Part shown: piece after piece, positions 1 to 8,740 of the stretch | Layout of the letters: each line of letters starts with the position of its first letter | How positions within the stretch are numbered: position 1 is the stretch's first letter | Assembly (NCBI RefSeq): GCF_001665685.1 | Contig: NZ_LZTB01000117.1 | Span: 25,409 to 89,408 of the forward strand | Direction: 5' to 3' | Length of the DNA stretch: 64,000 bases | Source of the DNA: Mycobacterium sp. 852013-50091_SCH5140682 | GTDB lineage: Bacteria > Actinomycetota > Actinomycetes > Mycobacteriales > Mycobacteriaceae | Made by a program: the position numbers and the translations under genes | Notes under the pieces: model-generated | The model's input: the letters and a program-made list of their open reading frames with translations, nothing else | Told to the model about the DNA's origin: nothing | Databases searched by the model: none

Positions 1-578
1 CGGGTCGGGAGCAGAAGCGGGGCACCGCAGAGTTCGCCGAGGGTAATCGTCGGCCGGCGCGCCCATGCGTGTTCGCCTGCGACATAGGCCCGTAGCGGCA
101 CGCTGGTCAGGCGGGTCCACGCGAGTCGGCTTGCGGGCGGTGCCGTGGCGGCCAGTCCCAGATCGTGACCGCCGAATACCGCGTCGTGCACGGCGTCGGA
201 TGGCACTTCGACCACCGAGATGAACGGGTCGTCGGCGCCCAACGTCGCGGTGAACGGCGCCAGCACATACTCGATCGTCGTCGTTGCGGCGACCACCGAC
301 ACCCGGGCCAGATGGCCCTGGGCGATCTGCTGAGCGGCCATCTTCGCGCCCTCGGCGCGCGCCACGATGTCAGCGGCGATGTCGAGCATGTGCCGGCCGG
401 CGTCGGTCAGGATGAGGCGGGGGCCTTGGCGGACAAAGAGACTCACTCCGAGATCGTGCTCGAGCCGCTGAAGTTGCCGGGAGATCGCCGGTTGCGCCAC
501 GTGTAGTCGCGCGGCCGCGGCGGTGACGGTCCCGTACTCGGAGACGGCCAGGAAGTACCGCAGGTGTCGCAGCTCCAC
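1..578 (-). CDS. LysR-family transcriptional regulator, C-terminus cut by window edge
   Basis: About 192 N-terminal residues are present and the frame runs off the left edge. The GTG start at 578 gives VELRHLRYFLAVSEYGTV, a typical LysR opening. A winged helix-turn-helix occupies about residues 1-60, with a recognition segment reading AQPAISRQLQRLEHDLG. The effector-binding domain begins near residue 90 (VSVVAATTTIEYVLAPF). LysR proteins usually control the divergent neighbour, here a serine hydrolase and NCS1 permease pair, so regulation of that pair is inferred. The effector cannot be predicted because most of the sensor domain is missing. Confidence 0.9.
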   Translation of the reverse strand, partial: MELRHLRYFLAVSEYGTVTAAAARLHVAQPAISRQLQRLEHDLGVSLFVRQGPRLILTDAGRHMLDIAADIVARAEGAKMAAQQIAQGHLARVSVVAATTTIEYVLAPFTATLGADDPFISVVEVPSDAVHDAVFGGHDLGLAATAPPASRLAWTRLTSVPLRAYVAGEHAWARRPTITLGELCGAPLLLPT

Positions 579-663
579 AACCCGCAAGAATAAGACAAAG
601 GCATGATTATTACCGCATATTAGGTCTTTGACGAATCATCGGCGCAGATCAACGATCAGTCGC
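579..663. promoter_or_regulatory. Divergent lysR / hydrolase promoter region
   Basis: This 85-bp intergenic stretch is much more AT-rich than its surroundings. It must hold the promoters of the lysR gene (leftward) and of the hydrolase-permease pair (rightward). It contains an inverted repeat, ATGATT at 603-608 and AATCAT at 634-639. LysR operators normally follow a T-N11-A plan and this repeat does not match that well, so assigning it to LysR is tentative. Confidence 0.35.
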
Positions 664-1830
664 ATGAATCGCGTTGAACCCACCCCAACCTTCGCTGACT
701 GGCTCAGCCCGCCGCGCCACCGTCAGGGGCTGCACCGGGTAGAGCAGCTTGTCCGCTGTGCCCCGATCGCACGAGGGGAACCGAACGTTCGCGAGTTGCG
801 CGCTGCCGCAAATCCTCTCGACTGGGACACGGTCACCGTCGAGGCGGCAGAGGGCGGCGAGATCAGCGGCGACGAGTATCTGCGTCGCAGCCACACCGAC
901 GGGGTCATCGTGCTCAATGGGCAGGAGATCGTCTTCGAACGCTACTTCGGGGACTTCTCCGCGGACACTACGCACATCGTCATGTCGATCTCAAAGTCAT
1001 TCTGCGGCATGCTTGCCGGAGTGCTGGTCGCGGCCGGCGACGTCGATCTCGCGGCGCAGGTTCGGTATTACGTTCCCGAGCTGGACGGGTCCTCGTTCGG
1101 CGCCGCGACCGTGCAGCAGCTGCTGGACATGACGGCTGCGCCGGACTACGACATGTCCTACCTGGCGCCGACCGCCGCGGTGCACGCGGGCGACAGGGCT
1201 GCCGGTTGGCGGCCACGGCTGCCGGGAGACGTGGTGGGCACCCGCGCCTTTCTGGCCGCGTTGCGTGGTGGCGGAAATCACGGCGCAGGATTCCAATATT
1301 GTTCGGGCACAACGGATGTATTGGCATGGGTGCTGGAACGGGCAGCTGGTCGTGGATACCGGGAGCTGATGGCGGAGCAGATCTGGTCCCGGATCGGCGC
1401 GGAGGCCGACGCGTTCGTCACCGTCGATGACCACGGCACACCTTATGCCTGCGCGGGCATGGGAATGCGCCTGCGAGATCTGGCTCGGTTCGGGCGGCTG
1501 ATCCTCGATGACGGGCTACGCGACGGTGTGCCCGTCATTCCGGCCCGCTGGATCGCCGAAACCCGCAGTGGTGGCAGGTTCCCCACCACATCAGAATCGG
1601 ACGCGACCAATACCGGCACGTACAAGAACCAATGGTGGGTCCCGGGCGATGCACACGAAAGCTTTTACGGGGTAGGAATTTTCGGCCAATACCTCTGGCT
1701 GGATCCGTCGGCTGACGTGGTCATCGCGAAGTTCTCCGCCGAGGATTCTCCGGTCGCCGAAACCCCCGAGTCGGTGCATGCATTGGCCGCCATCGCCCGA
1801 GCCGCAACCAGAACAACGCAGGAGATCTGA
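664..1830 (+). CDS. NylB-like serine hydrolase (beta-lactamase class C fold)
   Basis: This 388-residue protein of the penicillin-binding-protein/class C beta-lactamase (S12) fold has the nucleophile motif S108-I-S-K111 and the second catalytic element Y212-C-S. The spacing and total length resemble 6-aminohexanoate-dimer hydrolase (NylB: Ser112, Lys115, Tyr215, about 392 residues). It has no obvious signal peptide, so it is probably a cytoplasmic amidase or esterase. I chose ATG 664; a TTG at 628 would add 12 residues of unusual composition. The permease gene follows after 1 bp, suggesting co-transcription and hydrolysis of an imported compound. The real substrate is unknown. Confidence 0.82.
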   Translation: MNRVEPTPTFADWLSPPRHRQGLHRVEQLVRCAPIARGEPNVRELRAAANPLDWDTVTVEAAEGGEISGDEYLRRSHTDGVIVLNGQEIVFERYFGDFSADTTHIVMSISKSFCGMLAGVLVAAGDVDLAAQVRYYVPELDGSSFGAATVQQLLDMTAAPDYDMSYLAPTAAVHAGDRAAGWRPRLPGDVVGTRAFLAALRGGGNHGAGFQYCSGTTDVLAWVLERAAGRGYRELMAEQIWSRIGAEADAFVTVDDHGTPYACAGMGMRLRDLARFGRLILDDGLRDGVPVIPARWIAETRSGGRFPTTSESDATNTGTYKNQWWVPGDAHESFYGVGIFGQYLWLDPSADVVIAKFSAEDSPVAETPESVHALAAIARAATRTTQEI

Positions 1831-1831
1831 C

Positions 1832-3229
1832 ATGGAACACGGTTCGGCGTCCGGCGATGCGCTGGAGCAGCGCTCGATCGACTACATCCCACTCGACGAG
1901 CGCCATGGCAAACCGTGGCACCTGTTCACCATCTGGTTCTCGAGCAACGTTCAGATCACCGGATTCGTCAACGGGGTACTTGCGGTGACGATCGGGCTCG
2001 ATCTGCCGTGGGCGGTCGGGGCGATCCTGGTCGGGAATCTGGTCGGCGGGCTCTTCATGGCCTATCACTCGATTCAGGGACCGCGACTCGGCGTCCCGCA
2101 GATGATCCAGAGCCGCGCCCAGTTCGGCTTTCTCGGCGCATTGCTGCCGGTGGTCTTCGTGCTGCTGATGTACATGGGGTTTCAGATCGAGGGTGGCGTC
2201 ATCACGGGGCAGGCCCTCGCGAACTGGGCACATATCTCCCTCACGTGGTCGATCGTCATCCAGATCGCGGTCCCGTCGGTCATCGCGATCGTCGGCTACA
2301 AGCTCCTGCACCTGTCCTCGCGTGTTGTCAGTGTGGTGTCGGTCGTGCTGTTCGCGGTGCTGACATTCGCGCTGACGGATCATCTGCCGGCGACACTGCC
2401 CGCCGGTCCGGTACCGACGTTCGGCACCGTGCTGCTGGCCGTCTCGCTTTTCGTCTCCTGGCAGCTGACCTGGGCGCCGTATGTGTCGGACTACTCGCGG
2501 TATCTGCCGGAGGACACCCCCTCGCGGACGACATTCATGTGGACATACCTCGGCTCGGCCGTCGGTGCGTCGTGGGTGATGATCCTCGGTGCGATGGCCG
2601 CCACGATCAGTGCCGAGGCCGTCGGCGAAGACGCGGTCGGAATGCTCAGCAACCAGGTGCCGGGCTTGAGTTCGGTGATCCTGCTCGCCATCGTGATCGG
2701 TGCTGTGCCGGCCGGGGCGTACGGGGCCTACGGGATGTATCTGACTGCGGTCAGCGCGATCTCGGTCAAGGGCCACGGTTCGTCGACCGCATTGGTACGC
2801 ACGGTCTTCATCGTGGCCACCGGCGCGATCGCCACCGCCGCCACGTTGCTGGCCAGTGGGCACATCCTGGAGACGGTCCAGAACATCACCCTGTTCCTGC
2901 TGTATCTGCTCGTACCGTGGACGGCGATCAACCTCACGGACTTCTACCTTGTGCGACGCGGTCATTACAACGTCGGGGAACTGTTCAAGGCCCGCGGCGA
3001 ATACGGTTTGGTCAACTGGCCGGCGCTGGTGATCTACCTGGTGGCGATCGGCGCCGAGATCCCCTTCATCAACAGCAGCCTGTATGTGGGCCCGATCGTC
3101 GGGCATCTCGGTGGAGCCGACATCTCATGGATCGTCGGGCTCGTGGTGGCCACCGTCCTCTATCTGGCCTACACCCGCCTGACAGCGCAGAGGATGCCCG
3201 CAACCGTGGAGACGCTTGTCGAGGCGTAG
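1832..3229 (+). CDS. NCS1-family nucleobase/allantoin-type permease
   Basis: This 465-residue polytopic membrane protein has about 12 hydrophobic segments and the NCS1 opening (WHLFTIWFSSNVQITGF, then GPRLGVPQMIQSRAQFG), as in cytosine, purine and hydantoin permeases. These are Na+- or H+-coupled importers in the cytoplasmic membrane. The ATG at 1832 follows AGGAG at 1820-1824 and lies one base after the hydrolase stop, so the two genes form an operon. A frame-open extension back to 1778 lies inside the hydrolase gene and is not needed. The substrate is probably a nucleobase or a related cyclic amide. Confidence 0.88.
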   Translation: MEHGSASGDALEQRSIDYIPLDERHGKPWHLFTIWFSSNVQITGFVNGVLAVTIGLDLPWAVGAILVGNLVGGLFMAYHSIQGPRLGVPQMIQSRAQFGFLGALLPVVFVLLMYMGFQIEGGVITGQALANWAHISLTWSIVIQIAVPSVIAIVGYKLLHLSSRVVSVVSVVLFAVLTFALTDHLPATLPAGPVPTFGTVLLAVSLFVSWQLTWAPYVSDYSRYLPEDTPSRTTFMWTYLGSAVGASWVMILGAMAATISAEAVGEDAVGMLSNQVPGLSSVILLAIVIGAVPAGAYGAYGMYLTAVSAISVKGHGSSTALVRTVFIVATGAIATAATLLASGHILETVQNITLFLLYLLVPWTAINLTDFYLVRRGHYNVGELFKARGEYGLVNWPALVIYLVAIGAEIPFINSSLYVGPIVGHLGGADISWIVGLVVATVLYLAYTRLTAQRMPATVETLVEA

Positions 3230-3233
3230 TCCG

Positions 3234-3274
3234 GTGCAGGCGCACGGTTCGCCGAAACTGGTGCGCCTGCACCT
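3234..3274 (+). terminator. Hairpin terminator after the permease
   Basis: A perfect 13-bp stem (GGTGCAGGCGCAC at 3234-3246, GTGCGCCTGCACC at 3262-3274) closes a 15-nt loop, starting 5 bp after the permease stop. There is no T-tract, which is usual for mycobacterial hairpin terminators. Confidence 0.75.
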
Positions 3275-3339
3275 GTCGCGGCGCTCTTAGACTTCTCGAC
3301 AAGAGCCCGCTCCGCGCTCCTTTTCAGGGAGGTCCGCCC

Positions 3340-3729
3340 ATGTCACAACCCGGTCAGCCGCCCGGCTATCCGCCGCAGCAGCCCGGCTATCCGGCGCCGC
3401 CGGGTCCGCCGCAGTACCCGCCTCCGCCGGCCGAGCCGATCTTCCAGGTCTCAGCCATGACACACATCGGTGCACTCGTGTTCTGGTTCAACCAGACCCG
3501 ACACGTCACGGGCACCTACGCCCAGTGCGACGCGGCGCTGCGCAGCGCCTTGACGCAGAATCTGCTGCTGGGCTGGTGGAGCTTCCTGTCGATTCTGATC
3601 ATGAACTGGATTGCGTTGGGCCACAACATGACTGCCCGACGCAAACTCCGTCAGGATGCCCAGCAGGCGCAGGCGTACGCCGAGTGGTGGTATCAGTACA
3701 TCGCGCCGACGGTCACACCCGGCCGCTAG
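3340..3729 (+). CDS. Small proline-rich membrane-associated protein, unknown function
   Basis: This 129-residue protein starts at ATG 3340 with a strong ribosome site (AGGGAGGT, 3327-3334). Residues 1-35 are Pro/Gly/Gln/Tyr-rich (GYPPQQPGYPAPPGPPQYPP), a type common in actinobacterial membrane proteins. The rest contains one amphipathic to hydrophobic segment (NLLLGWWSFLSILIMNWIAL) and a basic, Gln/Ala-rich C-terminus. I recognise no enzyme motif. It follows a terminator and converges with the hydrolase gene to its right, so it is probably a single-gene transcript. Confidence 0.65.
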   Translation: MSQPGQPPGYPPQQPGYPAPPGPPQYPPPPAEPIFQVSAMTHIGALVFWFNQTRHVTGTYAQCDAALRSALTQNLLLGWWSFLSILIMNWIALGHNMTARRKLRQDAQQAQAYAEWWYQYIAPTVTPGR

Positions 3730-4472
3730 CCGAGTGACTCCCAGAATCCGCTGAGGGCGGCTGCGCCGGGCGCCGGGTCCTGCACCATCCACCAGTGCCC
3801 CAGGCCCTCGAGAACCGCGGTCTCGGCGCCGGCCCGCTCGGCCGCTCGCCGCCGCACCGCGTCGGAGCCGATGTAGGGGTCGTCGGTCGCCAGCAGCGAC
3901 AGGCCCGGCCGCGCTTGAGCCTTCTCCAGTGCCCGGCCTGCCTCGGCCATCGCCGGTTGGCGCGCCGAGCGGTACAGCGCCAGGATCGCCTTGCCCATGT
4001 CCGGCCCCTGAGCCGCGGCGATCTGCGTCGCGATGTCGATGGGTATGCCCAGCGCGGCCATCTGGGCCGCGCGGTCCTCGACCGTGCCGCCGAGCATGGC
4101 GTCCACGGCCTGCTCACCGTCGCCAGGGGTCTGCCACACCTGGGCCAGGTCGTGCCAGACGTACTCGGGGTCGAACAGTCCGACGACGTCGCTGGCCCAA
4201 CTGCGCACCAGCTCCGGCCGGTGCATCACGACATTGAGGACATGGCCGCCGCCCCAGTCGTGGCCCACGAGATCGACCGGGCCGTCGATACCCTCCAGTT
4301 GCGCCTCGAGCCAGTCGCGGTACTCCAGATACGTCGCCGTGAACCCGTCGGGCAGCGGCGCGCCGAACCCCGGAGGAGACAACCGGATGACGTCGTCGCG
4401 CCCGAGCGCTGCCACGAGCGGATCCCAGAGCGCGTCGGACTCCGGATTGCCGTGCACGAGAACCACCGTCAT
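3726..4472 (-). CDS. Alpha/beta-fold hydrolase
   Basis: This 248-residue alpha/beta hydrolase has an oxyanion-hole HGNPES near residue 6 and a nucleophile elbow GHDWGG near residue 75. That makes Asp the nucleophile, as in haloalkane dehalogenases and epoxide hydrolases, rather than Ser. A late catalytic His is present in EGLGHWWMV. The ATG at 4472 overlaps the upstream monooxygenase stop as ATGA, so translation is coupled. A MarR-controlled pair of a flavin monooxygenase and an epoxide-hydrolase-like enzyme suggests oxidation then hydrolysis of an aromatic or alkene compound; the substrate is inferred only. Confidence 0.85.
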   Translation of the reverse strand: MTVVLVHGNPESDALWDPLVAALGRDDVIRLSPPGFGAPLPDGFTATYLEYRDWLEAQLEGIDGPVDLVGHDWGGGHVLNVVMHRPELVRSWASDVVGLFDPEYVWHDLAQVWQTPGDGEQAVDAMLGGTVEDRAAQMAALGIPIDIATQIAAAQGPDMGKAILALYRSARQPAMAEAGRALEKAQARPGLSLLATDDPYIGSDAVRRRAAERAGAETAVLEGLGHWWMVQDPAPGAAALSGFWESLG

Positions 4473-5695
4473 AGCGTCATCCTCGCGGCCGCGGCCGGAG
4501 ATCTCATCGGTTCGGCGAAATCGATGTGATGGCCCTGAAGCCACGCCATCGAGCGTCCGCCGTCGCGTTCCATTCGTCTGAAGACCACAGGCAGAAACGC
4601 GTCGCGGACCCTGCGTGCAACGGGGCCTGCGGCCTTGGAGTTCGCCGACCGGGCCCCGTATTTGACGATCCGTTCGACGCGGGTGCGCCGAGCCGATTCG
4701 AAGAGGGCAAAGGCCTCGCCGATCTCGCGGGTATCGCGCAGGCATTTGGCGAGGATGACGGCGTCTTCGAGCGACATGGCGGCCCCCTGCCCGGCCGACG
4801 GCGCGGTTGCGTGGGCAGCATCGCCGATCACGATCATCCGTTCGTTGGACCAGTGCTTCACGACGGGCATGTCGTAGGTAGCCCACCCGAAAAGAGGCCC
4901 TGGAGCAGCATCGATGATGCGGGGTGCAGGGCCGACGTCACCGTCCATCAGCTCGTGTAACCAGGTGCGCCACTGGCTGTCCGGCAGCCCGGAGAGAACA
5001 CCGTCCGCGGGTTCGCGGGCCATCGGCGGGTTGGCGAACCACACCGTGCCGCCATCGGGCGCGGCCATCCATGCGAAGAAGCAGCGGGTGCCGAACTGCA
5101 TGCGGAATTCTCGGGGCGGCACGTCGACGGTGAAGCCGGGGATGTGACCGCCGATGTTGAGCACCGGCACATAGCGTGGGGGTACCGCCGCAGGGTCGAT
5201 GAGGGTGCGCACCCGGGAGTGGATGCCGTCGCAACCGATCAACAGGTCCCCGGTGGCGTGGTCGCCGTCGGCGAAGAGAGCCTCGACTCCGCGGGGCGTC
5301 ACGCGTGCGTCGACGAGTTCCTTACCGGTCGCGATCCCTACGCCGTGTTCGGCGGCGACGTGGGTCAGCGTGCGGTAGAGCTCGTCGCGCCGCATCATCT
5401 GCGAAAGCTGGCCGTCGGCACGGGGGCTCGCGAGCGGCATGCGGCCGAGGCGGCGGCCTTTCCCGTTGACGAAGCTGATGGTCTCCAGCTCGAATCCGAG
5501 CGCTTCGACCGGTTCGGCGATACCCAGCGCACGCAGCGCGTCCATGCCGTTGGCCTGAAACGTCAACCACGATCCGCCGCGGTGCTCGAGCGACGGTCGC
5601 CGTTCGAACAGCAGCGCCTCGATACCGATGCGCTGCAGGGCGATCGCCAGGACTGGGCCTGCGACGCCGGCGCCGATCACCAGTGCGCGTGTCAT
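4469..5695 (-). CDS. FAD-dependent aromatic hydroxylase-type monooxygenase
   Basis: This 408-residue flavoprotein is of the p-hydroxybenzoate hydroxylase/UbiH/TetX class. It has an N-terminal dinucleotide motif (ALVIGAGVAGPVLAIALQR), a central DLLIGCDGIHSRVR (the DG motif that contacts FAD and NADPH) and a C-terminal GDAAHATAPSAGQGAAM that binds the FAD ribityl chain. I chose ATG 5695, preceded by GGAAGGGA, because the dinucleotide fold begins at residue 2; an in-frame extension to 5743 would run through the operator. It is divergent from marR and translationally coupled to the downstream hydrolase. Confidence 0.9.
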   Translation of the reverse strand: MTRALVIGAGVAGPVLAIALQRIGIEALLFERRPSLEHRGGSWLTFQANGMDALRALGIAEPVEALGFELETISFVNGKGRRLGRMPLASPRADGQLSQMMRRDELYRTLTHVAAEHGVGIATGKELVDARVTPRGVEALFADGDHATGDLLIGCDGIHSRVRTLIDPAAVPPRYVPVLNIGGHIPGFTVDVPPREFRMQFGTRCFFAWMAAPDGGTVWFANPPMAREPADGVLSGLPDSQWRTWLHELMDGDVGPAPRIIDAAPGPLFGWATYDMPVVKHWSNERMIVIGDAAHATAPSAGQGAAMSLEDAVILAKCLRDTREIGEAFALFESARRTRVERIVKYGARSANSKAAGPVARRVRDAFLPVVFRRMERDGGRSMAWLQGHHIDFAEPMRSPAAAARMTL

Positions 5696-5731
5696 GTCGA
5701 AATCCCTTCCGCGACCATGACCATGAAGTAT

Positions 5732-5744
5732 CTTGATAGTCAAG
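5732..5744. promoter_or_regulatory. Putative MarR operator 1
   Basis: CTTGA-TAG-TCAAG is a perfect inverted repeat with 5-bp arms and a 3-bp centre. It lies 37-49 bp upstream of the monooxygenase start. Its arms are identical to operator 2, 39 bp away, which is the arrangement expected for autoregulated MarR-type repressors. Confidence 0.65.
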
Positions 5745-5770
5745 CGAAAAATAGTATGGAAGTCGAGTTA

Positions 5771-5783
5771 CTTGATTGTCAAG
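5771..5783. promoter_or_regulatory. Putative MarR operator 2
   Basis: CTTGA-TTG-TCAAG has the same arms as operator 1 and ends 4 bp before the marR ATG at 5788. A TAGTAT sequence at 5752-5757 could serve as the marR -10 element, so a repressor bound here would block its own transcription start. Confidence 0.65.
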
Positions 5784-5787
5784 ACGA

Positions 5788-6243
5788 ATGGAAGCGGAAG
5801 AGGCACTGGCGAATGCGATCGCGCGTTATCAGGCCGCCGTCGATGACTTCGACCGCGAAAGCGCGCGGGTGCTCGGTATCAACGAGACCGACCTGCGCTG
5901 CCTGGAGATCCTGATCCGGGAGGAGAGCGAGGCGACGCCGCGGATGCTGGCCGACCGGCTGGGCCTGACCACCGGCAGCGTGACGACGCTGCTCGACCGG
6001 TTGGAGAAACTGGACTACGTCACGCGAACGGCCCATCCGGGCGATCGGCGCAAGGTGATCGTCACTGCCACGGATGCGGCGACCCGGCGCGCGTACGAAC
6101 TCATCGACCCACTGATCGCCGACGGCGCCAAACTGCTGCGCGATTACACCGTCGACCAACTCCAGCTGATCACCCAGTTCCTCGCCCGTACCGCCGATCT
6201 GCAGGATCGGCACATCGAGCGGCTGCGGCAGCTACGCACGTGA
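5788..6243 (+). CDS. MarR-family transcriptional regulator
   Basis: This 151-residue MarR protein has a dimerisation helix at the N-terminus and a winged helix-turn-helix around residues 45-105 (RMLADRLGLTTGSVTTLLDRLEKLDYV, then the wing TAHPGDRRKVIV). The ATG at 5788 is preferred over TTG 5776, which would sit inside operator 2. No Shine-Dalgarno sequence is visible, so the message may be leaderless or weakly translated. It is divergent from the monooxygenase operon, with two identical-arm operators between them, and is most likely an autorepressor relieved by a phenolic ligand. Confidence 0.9.
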   Translation: MEAEEALANAIARYQAAVDDFDRESARVLGINETDLRCLEILIREESEATPRMLADRLGLTTGSVTTLLDRLEKLDYVTRTAHPGDRRKVIVTATDAATRRAYELIDPLIADGAKLLRDYTVDQLQLITQFLARTADLQDRHIERLRQLRT

Positions 6244-6393
6244 GGGTTGAGCCACCGGCTACCGCCCGCCCCGCCACGCGTTAACTGGGACCGCTGGGCA
6301 CATGAACAGCTCGCGCATAGCCGCACGTAGTGTCGTATCCGACGCAATACTGATAGCCGCCGTGACATCGTGACGCCAGGAGATGCTAAAGAA

Positions 6394-8631
6394 ATGAGCT
6401 CCGACAAGCCGACCATCATCTACACGCTCACCGACGAGGCGCCGCTGCTCGCGACGTACGCGTTTCTGCCCGTCATCCGTGCTTTCACCGACCCGGCCGG
6501 CATCAATGTCGAGACCAGCGACATCTCGGTGGCGGCCCGCATCCTGGCCGAGTTCGGTGACTACCTGACCGAGGACCAGCGCGTCCCGGACAACCTGGCC
6601 GAGCTCGGCCGGCTCACGCAGCTTCCGGACACCAACATCATCAAGCTGCCCAACATCAGCGCCTCGGTACCGCAGCTGGTGGCCGCCATCAAGGAGCTGC
6701 AGGAGAAGGGCTACGCCGTCCCGGACTATCCCGGCGACGCGAAGACCGACGACGAGAAGGCCATCAAGGACCGCTACGCCAAGGTCCTCGGCAGCGCAGT
6801 CAACCCGGTGTTGCGTGAAGGCAACTCGGACCGCCGCGCGCCCAAGGCGGTCAAGGAGTACGCCCGCAAGCACCCGCACAGCATGGGCAAATGGTCGCAG
6901 GCGTCGCGCACTCACGTGGCCACCATGAAACACGGCGACTTCTACCACGGCGAGAAGTCGATGACGCTCGACAAGGCCCACAACGTACGCATGGAGCTGG
7001 TGACCACCGACGGCGAGACCATCGTGCTCAAGCCCGAGGTGAAACTCGACGCAGGCGACGTCATCGACAGCATGTTCATGAGCGTCAAGGCACTGCGCGA
7101 ATTCTACGAAGAGCAGATGGAAGACGCCTACAAGACGGGCGTGATGTTCTCGCTGCACGTCAAGGCCACCATGATGAAGGTCAGCCACCCGATCGTGTTC
7201 GGCCACGCGGTCAAGATCTTCTACAAGGAAGCCTTCGAAAAGCATCAGAAGCTCTTCGACGAGCTGGGCGTCAACGTCAACAACGGCCTGTCCGATCTCT
7301 ACGCCAAGATCGAGTCGTTGCCCGCGTCACTGCACGAAGAGATCATCCGCGACCTGCACGCCTGCCACGAGCACCGGCCCGAGCTGGCCATGGTCGATTC
7401 GGCCAAGGGCATCTCGAACTTCCACTCGCCCAGCGACGTCATCGTCGACGCCTCGATGCCTGCGATGATCCGGCTCGGCGGCAAGATGTACGGCGCCGAC
7501 GGCCGCACCAAGGACACCAAGGCGGTCAACCCGGAGTCGACGTTCTCCCGGATCTACCAGGAGATGATCAACTTCTGTAAGACCCACGGCCAGTTCGATC
7601 CGACGACGATGGGCACCGTCCCCAACGTGGGTCTGATGGCACAGCAGGCCGAGGAGTACGGCAGCCACGACAAGACGTTCGAGGTTCCCGCGGACGGCGT
7701 CGCCAACATCGTCGACAACGAGACCGGCGAGGTGCTGCTGAGCCAGAACGTCGAGACAGGCGACATCTGGCGCATGCCGATCGTCAAGGACGCGCCGATC
7801 CAGGATTGGGTCAAGCTCGCCGTCAACCGGGCCCGGATCTCCGGCATGCCGGTGGTGTTCTGGCTGGATCAGGAGCGCCCGCACGAGGCCGAGCTGCGCA
7901 AGAAGGTCAACCTGTACCTCAAGGACCACGACACCGAGGGCCTCGACATCCAGATCATGTCGCAGGAACGCGCGATGCGGCACACCATCGAGCGGGCGAT
8001 GCGGGGTCAGGACACCATCGCGGCGACCGGCAACATCCTGCGTGACTACCTCACCGACCTGTTCCCGATCTTGGAGCTGGGCACCAGCGCCAAGATGCTC
8101 TCCATCGTGCCGCTGATGGCCGGTGGCGGACTCTACGAGACCGGAGCCGGCGGCTCGGCGCCCAAGCACGTGCATCAGCTGGTCGAGGAGAACCACCTGC
8201 GCTGGGATTCGCTCGGCGAGTTCCTGGCGCTGGGCGCCAGCCTGGAGGACCTGAGCAACAAGTCCGGCAACAAGAAGGCCGCGATCCTCGCGAAGACACT
8301 CGACTCCGCGACCGGCAAGCTGCTGGACAACAACAAAGGCCCGTCACGCAAGACCGGTGAGCTCGACAACCGCGGCAGCCAGTTCTACCTGGCGATGTAC
8401 TGGGCGGAGGAGCTCGCGGCCCAGACCGACGATCCGGAGCTGGCCAAGCACTTCGCACCGCTGGCCAAGGCACTGGCCGAGAACGAGGACACCATCGTCT
8501 CCGAGCTCGCCGCGGTGCAGGGCAAGCCGGTCGACATCGGTGGCTACTACTCCGCAGACCCGGACAAGACCAGTGCGGTGATGCGGCCGAGCGAGACGTT
8601 CAACTCGACCCTGGCGGCGGCCGCCGAGTAG
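6394..8631 (+). CDS. icd2: Monomeric NADP-dependent isocitrate dehydrogenase
   Basis: At 745 residues this has the exact length class of monomeric isocitrate dehydrogenases, which convert isocitrate to 2-oxoglutarate and CO2 with NADP+ in the TCA cycle. The substrate-binding segment LREGNSDRRAP lies at about residues 140-150. The conserved blocks NWQ-like SMGKWSQ, GEKSMTLD and TMGTVPNVGLMAQQAEEYGSHDKTF-type regions are all present. ATG 6394 follows CCAGGAGA with a spacing of about 11; a GTG at 6370 is a weaker alternative. The gene stands alone, with 150 bp upstream and a possible hairpin after it. Confidence 0.95.
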   Translation: MSSDKPTIIYTLTDEAPLLATYAFLPVIRAFTDPAGINVETSDISVAARILAEFGDYLTEDQRVPDNLAELGRLTQLPDTNIIKLPNISASVPQLVAAIKELQEKGYAVPDYPGDAKTDDEKAIKDRYAKVLGSAVNPVLREGNSDRRAPKAVKEYARKHPHSMGKWSQASRTHVATMKHGDFYHGEKSMTLDKAHNVRMELVTTDGETIVLKPEVKLDAGDVIDSMFMSVKALREFYEEQMEDAYKTGVMFSLHVKATMMKVSHPIVFGHAVKIFYKEAFEKHQKLFDELGVNVNNGLSDLYAKIESLPASLHEEIIRDLHACHEHRPELAMVDSAKGISNFHSPSDVIVDASMPAMIRLGGKMYGADGRTKDTKAVNPESTFSRIYQEMINFCKTHGQFDPTTMGTVPNVGLMAQQAEEYGSHDKTFEVPADGVANIVDNETGEVLLSQNVETGDIWRMPIVKDAPIQDWVKLAVNRARISGMPVVFWLDQERPHEAELRKKVNLYLKDHDTEGLDIQIMSQERAMRHTIERAMRGQDTIAATGNILRDYLTDLFPILELGTSAKMLSIVPLMAGGGLYETGAGGSAPKHVHQLVEENHLRWDSLGEFLALGASLEDLSNKSGNKKAAILAKTLDSATGKLLDNNKGPSRKTGELDNRGSQFYLAMYWAEELAAQTDDPELAKHFAPLAKALAENEDTIVSELAAVQGKPVDIGGYYSADPDKTSAVMRPSETFNSTLAAAAE

Positions 8632-8668
8632 GGCCTCGCGGCGGCACAGGCCTGACCTGCGCGAGCCC
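8631..8668 (+). terminator. Possible hairpin terminator after icd2
   Basis: CTCGCG (8635-8640) pairs with CGCGAG (8660-8665). GGG/CCC extends the stem beyond a one-base bulge, and the loop contains the palindrome CAGGCCTG. There is no T-tract. Confidence 0.4.
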
Positions 8669-8740
8669 AACCCGATTTCACCCGATGTCGGTGCCGTGGC
8701 CTATCTTGGACCGTCTGGCGAACGACATGGGGGAAATCAG

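Noticed and set aside
603..639. The ATGATT/AATCAT inverted repeat as a LysR operator
   Set aside because: The spacing of 25 bp and lack of a T-N11-A core do not fit LysR sites. It is noted only as part of an AT-rich promoter region.
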